64,000 nucleotides of DNA from Acinetobacter sp. WCHA45 (GTDB taxonomy: Bacteria; Pseudomonadota; Gammaproteobacteria; Pseudomonadales; Moraxellaceae), in NCBI RefSeq assembly GCF_002165255.2, contig NZ_CP028561.1, forward strand, positions 310,001 to 374,000, in the 5' to 3' direction. The notes below the pieces were generated by a model. That model saw only the letters and a list, made by a program, of their open reading frames with translations. It was not told the DNA's origin and did no database searches. The translations under genes were made by a program, and so were the position numbers. How positions within the stretch are numbered: the stretch's first letter is position 1; each line of letters starts with the position of its first letter. Of the stretch, positions 19,037-27,489 are shown in pieces.

Positions 19037-19627
19037 TTAATGGGCAGTCGCAAAAAGCTGATCTAAATGTGCTTTATAAGCTTCGATGTAGCTTGGGACA
19101 TCAGGCATTTTGATTACATCATTGACGATAAATGTAGGTAATGATTCCATACCCAAGAATTGATTGGCTTTATGGAAAGGTAAATAAACACCATCAACGC
19201 CCACGCCGTGAAAGAATTGGTCAAGATCAGTGAACGCTTCCATTGGTGCATTCCATGTCAACGACAACATGTATTTTTTACCTTGAATCAAGCCACCTGA
19301 ACCATACTTTTTAGAAGCATCAGAACGGCTACGTCCATCGCTTGCATAGAGAGAACCATGACCAATCGTAAAAACATCATCAATATATTTTTTCATGGTC
19401 CATGGTGCACCCATCCACCAGCCTGGCATCTGATAGATCACTACATCTGCCCATAAATATTTTTCAATTTCGGCTTGGATGTCATAGTCACTGTCGGTAC
19501 GTGTTACTTGTATCGTATGACCTAAGGTTTTTAAATGTGATTCGGAAAAATCAGTTAAGGTGTCATTCAATTCACCATTCGAGTGAGCGAATTGTTTAGC
19601 ACCATTAATAATTAAAATATTGCTCAT
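19037..19627 (-). CDS. mdaB: NAD(P)H:quinone oxidoreductase, MdaB-like
   Basis: A 196-residue flavodoxin-fold protein. It begins ILIINGAKQFAHSNGELN, the FMN/FAD phosphate-binding loop, and contains YQMPGWWMGAPWTMKKYID and LSLTWNAPMEAF, conserved in MdaB. It is a cytosolic two-electron quinone reductase that avoids semiquinone radicals and protects against quinone stress. It forms an operon with the ygiN-like gene. The start has a weak ribosome site. Confidence 0.87.
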   Translation of the reverse strand: MSNILIINGAKQFAHSNGELNDTLTDFSESHLKTLGHTIQVTRTDSDYDIQAEIEKYLWADVVIYQMPGWWMGAPWTMKKYIDDVFTIGHGSLYASDGRSRSDASKKYGSGGLIQGKKYMLSLTWNAPMEAFTDLDQFFHGVGVDGVYLPFHKANQFLGMESLPTFIVNDVIKMPDVPSYIEAYKAHLDQLFATAH

Positions 19628-19735
19628 AAAATTAAACTCAAAAATAGATTTCTAGAACTTAGACACATTTTAGAGAATCTATTCATGAGTAAAAATGTAT
19701 AAATAAGCAAAATACTATTGACTAAAAATCAATAA

Positions 19736-20608
19736 TTATGGGTTCTGTTTTCGTGTTTTATAGGCTTTACGGATCAACCAAATTGCAATAATCACGATAT
19801 AAAACGCCCAAAATTGGATCAACCATATGAGCGTTCCTTTAAAATATGATAGTCCGATTTTGAATGCTTCGGCTATTCGGGTGAGTAATGGATCGCTGTC
19901 TAGTGATGCAATACGATGAATATTGAGGTCATGACTCTTACGCACTTTTGGCTGTTGGAAAAATTCTAAACGAATGGTGCTATACGCTAGGCGATCTTTC
20001 ACTTCTAAATCAGTGAGCTGTTGTAATTGATTATTTACTGTATTGGATGCGCTATTACTTTGGTTTGCTGTATTGAGTTTCTCTTCTAACAGTTTTAATT
20101 CATAACGTTTTGCTTCATAGCTTTGTGTATTAAAATTCAGCATTAAAGGCAGTAAATGATTTAGAAATGTTGTCACCTGATCATTTGGAATACGTACCAT
20201 CAGTTGTACCGTCGGCGTGATTTTTTCATAAATATCCACGGTTCCATCGATACGATCATGTTGAGAACGGTCACTCACTTGATAGTCAATTTGCTTATTC
20301 TCAATATAGCCATTGTATTGCAATAACTGTTGCTCAAGCGTAGATGTGGTTTTTAATACATCGTTCACTTCAAATTTCAATTCAGCACTTTTAATTAATT
20401 GCCGATTTTGTTCGAGAGCACTTTGTTGTGTGCTTACTAACTGTTCGGGGTTTTTTGCTGCATTTGCTCGAATTGTTTCACTATTGGGCGCCGCACTTTC
20501 TGTCGCTACAGATGCATCGCTTGCAGCACTTTCTTCTTTTTTCGAACAGCCGACAATCGTACTACTGAGGACTAAAATAATTGCTAATTTTTTTGCTAAA
20601 TCTGACAT
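19736..20608 (-). CDS. DUF4349-type lipoprotein
   Basis: A 290-residue envelope protein. The lipoprotein signal ends TIVGC (Cys21), followed by a Ser/Ala-rich linker. The middle is a predicted coiled coil (about residues 70-200) containing RSQHDRIDGTVD, VQLMVRIPNDQV and LKLLEEKLNTAN, the pattern of DUF4349. A membrane helix lies near the C-terminus (LIWLIQFWAFYIVIIAIWLI), followed by a basic tail. Anchored by lipid at one end and by a helix at the other, it could only sit in the inner membrane, or the lipobox may not be processed as usual. The function is unknown. Confidence 0.75.
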   Translation of the reverse strand: MSDLAKKLAIILVLSSTIVGCSKKEESAASDASVATESAAPNSETIRANAAKNPEQLVSTQQSALEQNRQLIKSAELKFEVNDVLKTTSTLEQQLLQYNGYIENKQIDYQVSDRSQHDRIDGTVDIYEKITPTVQLMVRIPNDQVTTFLNHLLPLMLNFNTQSYEAKRYELKLLEEKLNTANQSNSASNTVNNQLQQLTDLEVKDRLAYSTIRLEFFQQPKVRKSHDLNIHRIASLDSDPLLTRIAEAFKIGLSYFKGTLIWLIQFWAFYIVIIAIWLIRKAYKTRKQNP

Positions 20609-20789
20609 TGGTGATGCCTAATCCGTGGTGATGTTTATGTTATAAAATTTGTTTTTTTATTGACTTGTGATGATGTTCAAATGATTGATCAATACAACAA
20701 ATCTCTCATAAGTCACATACATTTTGTTGCTTTGAAATCCAGTTTTGCATAGTAGCATAAATGCATGTGGTAAATAGGAAAGGTACAAA

Positions 20790-21161
20790 ATGTATAAAAT
20801 TTGGATGGTTTTAGGGTGTAGCTTATTTTTAGCCGCATGTAATCAGCCGATTACACAGTCACAGCAACAAGCAGCGGTACAAAAAAGTACAGCAATACAT
20901 GCGGTTTTACTCGATCAACCAAATTTATTTCATGATGAAACTAATCTCAAAATTGATCAGCAGTTTAATCGTGCTGAAAACCCAACAGATGCGGAAATCA
21001 CTGTTGAACAAGCCCAATTAGATGATTCTGTTGCAGCTATTCGTACCGAATATGAGTTAAAGCGTGATCAACAAGTCTGGAAGATTGTAAATAAAAAACA
21101 AAGCTATCAGTGTGCGAGAGGGGACAATACCAATAAATTCCAGTTTGAATTGTGCTCTTAA
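20790..21161 (+). CDS. Small hypothetical lipoprotein
   Basis: A 123-residue protein with a lipoprotein signal (WMVLGCSLFLAAC, lipobox LAAC, Cys17). The mature part is acidic and Gln-rich, with a pair of Cys residues at the end (YQCARGDN and ELCS) that may form a disulfide. GGAAAGG precedes the ATG. No known domain is seen; many Acinetobacter genomes carry orphan lipoproteins of this kind. Confidence 0.7.
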   Translation: MYKIWMVLGCSLFLAACNQPITQSQQQAAVQKSTAIHAVLLDQPNLFHDETNLKIDQQFNRAENPTDAEITVEQAQLDDSVAAIRTEYELKRDQQVWKIVNKKQSYQCARGDNTNKFQFELCS

Positions 21162-21506
21162 ACCTGAGCTGTAATTTGGTGCTGGATAAAATATAGACAA
21201 AAATGTGGATAACTTTTTGGTTATTCACATATCCACACAATTCATTTTATTGCTTAAATTGCAGGCATTTTTAAAAGGTGCTAAAGTTGCGCTTGTAAAT
21301 TTTTACGATAGGTAAAATATTTACGAATCTCACGCAATTTATACACCTTGTGAATATGGTGTTTCCACATTTATTACATGCGCTCTCACTGCATGAAAAT
21401 CAAAATTTAATTTAAATCAGAACCATAAAATGACGTGGTGCGGAATCTATTTTCTTTTTTTCAAGGAAATGGATGCACGCGAATTGGTTATTTTTGTGAA
21501 TAGAAC
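21162..21506. other. 345-base intergenic region before craA
   Basis: Holds the cluster of DnaA-box-like nonamers and an imperfect hairpin near 21204-21237 (listed separately). The remainder is AT-rich and must contain the craA promoter, but no convincing -35/-10 pair was identified. No gene is seen. Confidence 0.4.
21204..21237. promoter_or_regulatory. Cluster of DnaA-box-like nonamers within an inverted repeat
   Basis: 21204-21212 reads TGTGGATAA, a perfect DnaA box on the minus strand. 21221-21229 (TTATTCACA) and 21229-21237 (ATATCCACA) each differ from TTATCCACA at one base. TGTGGATA and TATCCACA also form an inverted repeat, so part of this could simply be the terminator of the lipoprotein gene. 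Confidence 0.45.
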
Positions 21507-22739
21507 ATGATGACGAACAATCAAAGCATGACGTTAAACCGTATAACGCTCATGTTTCCATTAGCTTTAGTGCTATTCGAATTTTCAGTCTATATTGGTA
21601 ATGACTTAATTCAGCCAGCAATGTTGGCAATTACAGAACAATTCGGTGTTAGTGCAACATGGGCACCATCTTCCATGTCTTTTTATTTATTGGGTGGAGC
21701 AAGCGTTGCTTGGTTGCTTGGACCTCTGTCAGACCGTCTTGGACGTAAGAAAGTATTATTGGCAGGCGTGGCATTCTTTACCATCTGTTGTTTGCTCATC
21801 TTATTGACGCAGAATATCCAACAATTCCTGACCTTACGTTTCTTACAGGGAATTGGCCTTACGGTCATTTCGGCAGTGGGTTATGCTGCAATTCAGGAAA
21901 CATTTGAGGAACGTGATGCCATTAAAGTGATGGCATTAATGGCCAATATCTCATTGCTTGCGCCATTACTTGGGCCTGTTCTTGGTGCATTTCTGATTGA
22001 TTATGTCTCTTGGCATTGGGGTTTTGTTGCGATTGCAATCCTTTCATTCCTGAGTTGGTTTGGTCTAAATAAATTTATGCCAGCAACCCCAGAGCGTCGA
22101 GCGAGACAACCTTTTATTTATATTTTTGATGATTTTAAAAAAGTATTCACCAATCGCCGTTTCTTAGGGTTAAGCATTGCTTTACCTTTGGTTGGGATGC
22201 CATTAATGCTGTGGATTGCGCTGTCACCCATCATCTTGGTCGATGAGTTAAAGCTCAGTAGTGTGCAATATGGTTTAGCGCAATTTCCTGTATTTTTCGG
22301 GCTTATTGCGGGAAATATTATTCTGATTAAGATTATTGATTGTTTTCCTCTAGGTAAAACGATTTTGATGGGTCTACCCATTATGTTGCTCGGAACCTTA
22401 TTTCTGGTATTAGGTGTGATTTGGCAAACTTATCTAGTGCCGTGTTTATTGATCGGTATGACCTTAATAAGCTTAGGAGAGGGGATTAGTTTTTCAGTTT
22501 TATATCGTTTTGCATTAATGTCTTCAGAAGTATCCAAAGGGACAGTCGCTGCGGCTGTTTCAATGCTATTGATGATGAGTTTCTTTGTGATTATAGAATT
22601 GGTGCGTGTACTTTATACGCATTTCCATATTTGGGCTTTTGCATTAGCGAGTGTCAGTTTGATCGGTTTTTGGTTTATGCAACCAAGAGCTGTGCTCAAA
22701 CAAGTGATGCAAGAACGTAAAGCCGAGGGGATCAATTAG
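21507..22739 (+). CDS. craA: MFS multidrug efflux transporter, CraA/MdfA-like
   Basis: A 410-residue, twelve-helix major facilitator of the DHA1 drug/H+ antiporter group. Helix 1 carries FEFSVYIGNDLIQPAML, in which Glu25 and Asp33 have the same eight-residue spacing as the proton/drug-coupling E26 and D34 of E. coli MdfA. Motif A is LLGPLSDRLGRKK and helix 5 has motif C-like LLGPVLGAFL. CraA is the chromosomal chloramphenicol exporter of Acinetobacter, and the helix 1 sequence and length fit it closely. Two adjacent ATGs (21507 and 21510) are possible starts. An inverted-repeat terminator follows. Confidence 0.85.
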   Translation: MMTNNQSMTLNRITLMFPLALVLFEFSVYIGNDLIQPAMLAITEQFGVSATWAPSSMSFYLLGGASVAWLLGPLSDRLGRKKVLLAGVAFFTICCLLILLTQNIQQFLTLRFLQGIGLTVISAVGYAAIQETFEERDAIKVMALMANISLLAPLLGPVLGAFLIDYVSWHWGFVAIAILSFLSWFGLNKFMPATPERRARQPFIYIFDDFKKVFTNRRFLGLSIALPLVGMPLMLWIALSPIILVDELKLSSVQYGLAQFPVFFGLIAGNIILIKIIDCFPLGKTILMGLPIMLLGTLFLVLGVIWQTYLVPCLLIGMTLISLGEGISFSVLYRFALMSSEVSKGTVAAAVSMLLMMSFFVIIELVRVLYTHFHIWAFALASVSLIGFWFMQPRAVLKQVMQERKAEGIN

Positions 22740-22785
22740 TGAATAATATGCTGAACCAATAGTGTAGTCATTTGTAGCTGCATAA

Positions 22786-22815
22786 AATATCCACGAAACT
22801 GTGGATATCTTTTTA
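22786..22815 (+). terminator. Terminator after craA
   Basis: The stem ATATCCAC/GTGGATAT has a six-base loop followed by CTTTTT. Confidence 0.75.
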
Positions 22816-22841
22816 GATACCCACAGTGCCTAAAATACTTT

Positions 22842-23423
22842 TTACTTAATCACACCACAGGCAACCCGATCTCCGCCACCGCCCAAAGGCTTAGGTGAAT
22901 CTGAATAGTTATCGCCACCTGCGTGAATCATGATTGCCCGACCCTGAATATCGGTAAGTTTCAGGCGTGGGGCAAGCACAGGCGTTGTTGCAAAACCCTT
23001 GTCATTCACGGTTAGGGCTGGTAGATCACCTAAATGTCCATCCAGTGGCGTACCGTGATGGGCAACTTTCTCTGGGTTGAAGTGACTACCAGCAGCAAGG
23101 GCGGCTCCCATTTTGCCATCCTTTAATGCTGCTTCACATGAGCCGTTTTCATGGATATGAAAACCATGTTCACCTGGGGAAAGTTTTCCAAGCGCGGGGG
23201 TAATTAATAAACCTTTTGCTGTTTGTTTAAATGTTACTGTTCCAATGGATGCACCTACACCTTTGGCATCGACTTGGTAAACTTGTATGAGTTGTTTTTG
23301 GTCTGCTGATGTAGGCTGTGTCTGGATTTTATCTGCGTTGTTATCCAGATTAACCGATGAACAGGCGGCGATACTTAGTCCGAGGCAACTCAGTAGGGAA
23401 AACTTTTGAATCATTGAAATCAT
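22842..23423 (-). CDS. sodC: Cu-Zn superoxide dismutase, lipoprotein form
   Basis: A 193-residue periplasmic superoxide dismutase. The signal ends SIAAC, so it is lipid-anchored. Metal ligands are visible in HGFHIHENGSCE, GSHFNPEKVAHHG and HLGDLPAL, and the C-terminal IMIHAGGDNYSDSP and GGDRVACG hold the last His, the active-site region and the disulfide Cys. It removes superoxide generated outside the cytoplasm, for example by host phagocytes. The ATG at 23423 has AAGGAT at a good distance. Confidence 0.95.
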   Translation of the reverse strand: MISMIQKFSLLSCLGLSIAACSSVNLDNNADKIQTQPTSADQKQLIQVYQVDAKGVGASIGTVTFKQTAKGLLITPALGKLSPGEHGFHIHENGSCEAALKDGKMGAALAAGSHFNPEKVAHHGTPLDGHLGDLPALTVNDKGFATTPVLAPRLKLTDIQGRAIMIHAGGDNYSDSPKPLGGGGDRVACGVIK

Positions 23424-23526
23424 TGCAAATTATCCTTATCTATCAGCTTTATTTGTTTGATTCAAATAAAGTATGGGATAACTCGCAAGTTGTCAGTAAG
23501 ATTAAATGGTAAATCGTGTAAGTAGA

Positions 23527-24624
23527 TTACGACTTTGTTTCAGGTGGCGCTTCAATGGCAGCGATTGGCTCCTGAACATTCTCATGCAGCCATTCACGCC
23601 AGATTGCCAATAAAATAGCTAAGATGACTGGACCAATAAATAAGCCTACTAAACCAAAACTTGCGATTCCTCCTAGCACACCAAACATAATTAAAATGAA
23701 TGGAATTTGAGTTGCGCCTGAGATAACTAAAGGTCGAATCACATTATCTGAACTACTTACAATCAAGAGACCCCATGTAATCACACCAATTGCTTCGACA
23801 GTTTGGCCTTGAGCAAATAGCCATAAACCAACCCCTAAATAGGAGATGGGAGTTCCAAATGGAATTAAGGCCAAAATAAAGGTGACCATGGTGAGTAGCA
23901 TTGGGTTAGGCACACCTGCTACAAAGTAACTGAGACCTGCTAAAATGGCTTGTGCCACAGCAGTTAATCCCACGCCATACACTACAGCGCGTGTTGTTTC
24001 TGAAATGGTGTCTAGATAATGATGTACGCGAGGACCAATGATCTTTTCTAAGGCGCGACTCACCTGAGATAAAATCATTTGCCCATCACGATAGAAAAAG
24101 AACAACGTCATGATGGCAAATGTCAGTTTAACTAAATTCCGACTAATCTCGCTCAGTACAAAACGGCCATAGCTCAAATGACCTTGTATCCATTCGGCAA
24201 CATTCTTGGCAATACTATTCGGATCGGCACTTAATTCATTGACTGTACGACTGATATCCTTACCAACAATCGGAAGTGTTTTTATAAACTCGGGGACCTG
24301 AATATGACCTGAAAATAATTGTTTTTGTAAATTAAAATATAAATTTCGGCCTTCGAGTTGCAGCATGAAAATGGCACAAACAAAGGGAACCCCAATCACT
24401 AAAATGACCAACGTAATCATGATCGTTGCATTTAGCGTTGGTCGATTTTCACCAAAAAAGCGACGTTGTACCCATAAATAAACAGGCCATGTCATATAAG
24501 CAATAATCGCTGCCCAAAGAACAGGGACGATAAAGTATTTGAGAATGCTGAATCCCAAATACATTAAGACAAAGAACAGTCCAAACAATAAAACACGTTG
24601 TAATGTGGGAGCGTATTGTTGCAC
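23527..24624 (-). CDS. AI-2E-family transporter
   Basis: A 365-residue inner-membrane protein with about eight helices, starting at a GTG with a GGAAG site upstream. The family pattern is clear: FLVLMYLGFSILKYFIVPV-like N-terminus, a soluble middle with a helical loop, AVVYGVGLTAVAQAILAGL, and the C-terminal FGLVGLFIGPVILAILLAIW. Relatives export autoinducer-2 (TqsA) or exchange Na+/H+; which applies here is not decidable. It stands alone, 104 bases upstream of sodC on the same strand. Confidence 0.85.
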   Translation of the reverse strand: MQQYAPTLQRVLLFGLFFVLMYLGFSILKYFIVPVLWAAIIAYMTWPVYLWVQRRFFGENRPTLNATIMITLVILVIGVPFVCAIFMLQLEGRNLYFNLQKQLFSGHIQVPEFIKTLPIVGKDISRTVNELSADPNSIAKNVAEWIQGHLSYGRFVLSEISRNLVKLTFAIMTLFFFYRDGQMILSQVSRALEKIIGPRVHHYLDTISETTRAVVYGVGLTAVAQAILAGLSYFVAGVPNPMLLTMVTFILALIPFGTPISYLGVGLWLFAQGQTVEAIGVITWGLLIVSSSDNVIRPLVISGATQIPFILIMFGVLGGIASFGLVGLFIGPVILAILLAIWREWLHENVQEPIAAIEAPPETKS

Positions 24625-24963
24625 AAGCTTCCGTCTCTAGGGCTAAAAGTTGAATAAAATCATATTAACTGAAAAATGCGTCCAGTAAAATTTTCATTCA
24701 GTAATTTCACGTTGAAATCTCTAAATTGAATCAGGGGCTAAACCGCTGGCATGTTTCAGCCAGCCGATTATTTTCAATGGAGTGGCTCGTGATCGGCAAT
24801 ATGTATATCTCAGCATTTACGAAAGTTTTAAGACTGCAATACAGCAACTTACCATAGCAACATTTGCTATCGACTTTAATACAAGAGTTGGCAAAGAGTT
24901 ACAAAGCGTATTGTTATATTGAATTCATCACACATCCATAAAGTGAATTTAAGGAGCAGTTCG
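24625..24963. other. 339-base intergenic region
   Basis: Contains a perfect 6-bp hairpin GCTGGC/GCCAGC (24745-24764) and a plus-strand open stretch of 63 codons (24731-24922) without ATG or ribosome site. No gene is called. It must carry the promoters of the divergent genes on either side. Confidence 0.4.
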
Positions 24964-25368
24964 ATGACACATTCAAATAATCAGGACAATACCTCTCCAA
25001 AAACAGGTCAGGACCATCATTCACAACCGAATAACAGCAATGGTACACAAGCCGAAAGCGCAGTGGCTACCCTCTTGAACGGTGATAAACTCAGTTATCA
25101 GCAAGTGGAAGGCCTGACGGACAGTGATCAATTACAGCAGGCTATAGAAAGGGAAGATATTCCTAAAAATCCTGAAAATGCACTACAGGAGCAAGGTGTG
25201 GAACGTGAACAGGCAATCCAGTTAAATGATGGCAGTCACGGTAACGAGACCATTCGTAAAGCTATGGAAAACCTCGATAGTGATGAAATGAGGCATAACC
25301 TGAAAGATGAGGGTGATGACACAGACCAAACTAGCCCAAATCCCGCACCTTTCATTGAACCTAAATAA
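24964..25368 (+). CDS. Small hydrophilic acidic protein of unknown function
   Basis: A 134-residue protein with almost no hydrophobic segments, rich in Asn, Gln, Asp, Glu and Ser, with no signal or domain I recognise. The first 45 residues look disordered (HSNNQDNTSP type), the middle is helical (DSDQLQQAIEREDIPKNPEN) and the tail ends in Pro/Asp-rich sequence. The ATG at 24964 has AAGGAG a few bases upstream, which decides it over an earlier in-frame ATG at 24919. The composition resembles desiccation or general-stress proteins, but this is only a compositional hint. Confidence 0.65.
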   Translation: MTHSNNQDNTSPKTGQDHHSQPNNSNGTQAESAVATLLNGDKLSYQQVEGLTDSDQLQQAIEREDIPKNPENALQEQGVEREQAIQLNDGSHGNETIRKAMENLDSDEMRHNLKDEGDDTDQTSPNPAPFIEPK

Positions 25369-25407
25369 AGATAAGTTTTATTAATGCAGTTACATCAATG
25401 GCCTCAT

Positions 25408-25438
25408 GCCTTGTTCCATCCTGCTAATGGAGCAAGGC
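25408..25438. terminator. Hairpin between convergent genes
   Basis: An 11-bp stem GCCTTGTTCCA/TGGAGCAAGGC (one G-T wobble) with a nine-base loop. A T-run is lacking, so termination is only probable. Confidence 0.45.
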
Positions 25439-25441
25439 GGC

Positions 25442-26086
25442 TTAAAACCATTCACTTGGATCATCGACTAACTGATTCAGAACGGGTTGCCATTGGCTTT
25501 GAATACTCACAAAATTTTTCTGTGGTTTATCAAAAATACTTAAACCTTGCATAGCCAACGTGCCATAAGCACTACGTTCTGAAATCCATGCGACAGGCTC
25601 TTGTTCAATCTTATTAAAGAAGTCTTGAATGTCTTTTGAACTAGAGCTATTCGCTTTCACGCGATTGGCAATCAACAGAATTTGTACTTTTCCTTTACGT
25701 ATACGTTTGATGTCTTGTAAATGTTTTAGGAATCGACGCGTACTATCAATATCAAAGAATGAGGGCTGTAAAGGGGTCACAATCGCATGGGCTTCGCTGA
25801 CCAATTGTTCTGCATGCTCACCTGACAGTGCGCCTGGAGCATCAATGATTAAATAATCGAGATGTTTAGGTGCATCACCAATTGATTTCTCATGCCTCCA
25901 GTCGAGGCTTTGAATGGCAGCAACATTTTCAGGGCGTTGTTTTAACCATTGTAATGATGATTTTTGGTTATCAGCATCAGCCAACGCAACCTTATAGCCC
26001 TTTTGTGACATTGCTGCGGCAAGCGTAATGGCTGTCATGGTTTTACCACAGCCACCTTTTTGATTTGCAATTAATATGGTTTTCAT
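25442..26086 (-). CDS. ParA-family ATPase (orphan)
   Basis: A 214-residue P-loop ATPase. The deviant Walker A is NQKGGCGKTMTAIT (K10 and K15), Walker B is HLDYLIIDAPGAL, and the fold is of the short ParA/MinD-like type without an N-terminal DNA-binding domain. No parB or centromere-like repeat lies next to it, so it is not an ordinary partition locus; orphan ParA proteins of this size position protein cargos or remain uncharacterised. The ATG at 26086 gives the usual MKTILIANQKGG start; another at 26110 is in frame. Confidence 0.8.
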   Translation of the reverse strand: MKTILIANQKGGCGKTMTAITLAAAMSQKGYKVALADADNQKSSLQWLKQRPENVAAIQSLDWRHEKSIGDAPKHLDYLIIDAPGALSGEHAEQLVSEAHAIVTPLQPSFFDIDSTRRFLKHLQDIKRIRKGKVQILLIANRVKANSSSSKDIQDFFNKIEQEPVAWISERSAYGTLAMQGLSIFDKPQKNFVSIQSQWQPVLNQLVDDPSEWF

Positions 26087-26214
26087 GAAATTAGATTTTT
26101 TAACAAGCATTTTGTATTCAACTATACCTTAGCATCTTTTTCAGTAGAGTGTGTGACACATGACAAAAGTTTAATGTTGCAGTTAAATAGCAGATTCAGA
26201 AAAAGGAAAGTTTT

Positions 26215-26682
26215 ATGTCAGTTTGGCTTGCAATGTTAATTGGTGGTTGTATTGGTGTTGTGATTACCACGCTGATTTTGTCCAATACGCGGAATGGTCG
26301 TATTCAGGCGGAATATGAAAAATATATTGCTGAATTAGAATTAGAACATAAGCAAGCTTTGCTAGATGCACAGAAACGTAGTGTAAATACCAGTCGTGCG
26401 GTGTTAAAAGGAAAAATGGCAGAACAGTTTGCGCCGATTTTACCTGAATTTCAGTATTTACCCAGTGATGCAAAATTTCTCGGTGATCCTGTCGATTACG
26501 TGGTTTTTGATGGCTATACCGATTTTCGTGATGGTGATGGGACTGCGGATGATATTGAAGTGATTCTACTTGATATTAAAAGTGGCGGTGCGCGCTTGAG
26601 CAAAGGACAGCAGGCAATTGCTCAAGCAGTACGTGAAGGACGTATTCGTTTTGAAACGCTAAGAATTGATTTTGAAAATTAA
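26215..26682 (+). CDS. Membrane-anchored Holliday junction resolvase-like nuclease domain protein
   Basis: A 155-residue protein. Residues 1 to about 24 form one hydrophobic helix (VWLAMLIGGCIGVVITTLIL), then a charged coiled stretch, then a domain with FLGDPVDYVVFDG and IEVILLDIKSGGARLSKGQQ, the pattern of the Endonuclease/Holliday-junction-resolvase-related family; DIK would be the (D/E)xK part of the nuclease core. AAAGGAAAG precedes the ATG. The membrane helix is typical of this family, although its purpose is unclear. It converges with a methyltransferase gene 14 bases away. Confidence 0.72.
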   Translation: MSVWLAMLIGGCIGVVITTLILSNTRNGRIQAEYEKYIAELELEHKQALLDAQKRSVNTSRAVLKGKMAEQFAPILPEFQYLPSDAKFLGDPVDYVVFDGYTDFRDGDGTADDIEVILLDIKSGGARLSKGQQAIAQAVREGRIRFETLRIDFEN

Positions 26683-26696
26683 TGACTGCTTTGAAT

Positions 26697-27320
26697 TTAT
26701 ACCTTTTGCACGCGAGCCAATAGCATTTTTTGTGCAATCGCAGGAATACCATCTGCATCAAAATATTCTTTTTCAAGAAATTTAAATTTAGCTTGTGCAA
26801 GGTGTCGTTCAATATCGCGATTGAGATGGCATCCATCTCCAATCCTTTTTTGTAGCGGAGTGAGTAGGGTCTGTAAGGATTGTAATTTGATCGAGTCAGG
26901 ATGTTTCACATGCTCAATTAAATGAAAGGTGCCTGTAGGTTTCAATACTCGATAAATTTCTGCTAAGGCGACATCAAGTTTTGGAATACTACAGAGAGTC
27001 CATGTGGAAACAATATGATCTAAACTTGCATCGGCGAATGGAAGTTTTTCTGCGCTGGATTGTACATGCTTAATATAAAAAGGCGCATGCTGAACTCGTT
27101 CAACGGCAAGATGATAAATGTCTGGATTGGGTTCCAAAGCATAAAGTGAGTCAACATTGCCATAGAAAGGAATATTTAAACCTGTACCAAAACCTATTTC
27201 GAGGACTTCACCTTCGATAGGAACCAATAATTCACGACGCTTATCCATCAAACTTGCAGTCTGCATGACTTGATTGAGTAAATATGGGAAAACTCGACGT
27301 TGATAGAATTGATAAATCAT
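26697..27320 (-). CDS. Class I SAM-dependent methyltransferase
   Basis: A 207-residue Rossmann-fold methyltransferase. Motif I is EVLEIGFGTGLN (about residues 37-48), followed by the acidic end of strand 2 in YALEPNPD, then LPFADASLDHIVSTWTLCSI and a post-motif HLIEHVKHPD. It groups with UbiE/YdaC-like small-molecule or lipid methyltransferases. The substrate is unknown. GGATCTCT precedes the start. Divergent from an exported-protein gene. Confidence 0.82.
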   Translation of the reverse strand: MIYQFYQRRVFPYLLNQVMQTASLMDKRRELLVPIEGEVLEIGFGTGLNIPFYGNVDSLYALEPNPDIYHLAVERVQHAPFYIKHVQSSAEKLPFADASLDHIVSTWTLCSIPKLDVALAEIYRVLKPTGTFHLIEHVKHPDSIKLQSLQTLLTPLQKRIGDGCHLNRDIERHLAQAKFKFLEKEYFDADGIPAIAQKMLLARVQKV

Positions 27321-27489
27321 AGAGATCCATTCGTTGATTCAGATTAGAGAAATCAGTAACAAAGCCACAAAAATATGACTAAAGTAAGTTTGATTGTTAC
27401 TAAAAAAAGTAATTTTTTTCATCGTCTAAGCATACTATGAAGATATACGCTTTTCTAAGAATTTAGTTAGATTTTGAGGGTGATAAGCC

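Noticed and set aside
24731..24922. Plus-strand open stretch of 63 codons in the 24.6-25.0 kb gap
   Set aside because: No ATG, no ribosome site and only a weak internal GTG. It is mentioned as an observation but not called as a gene.
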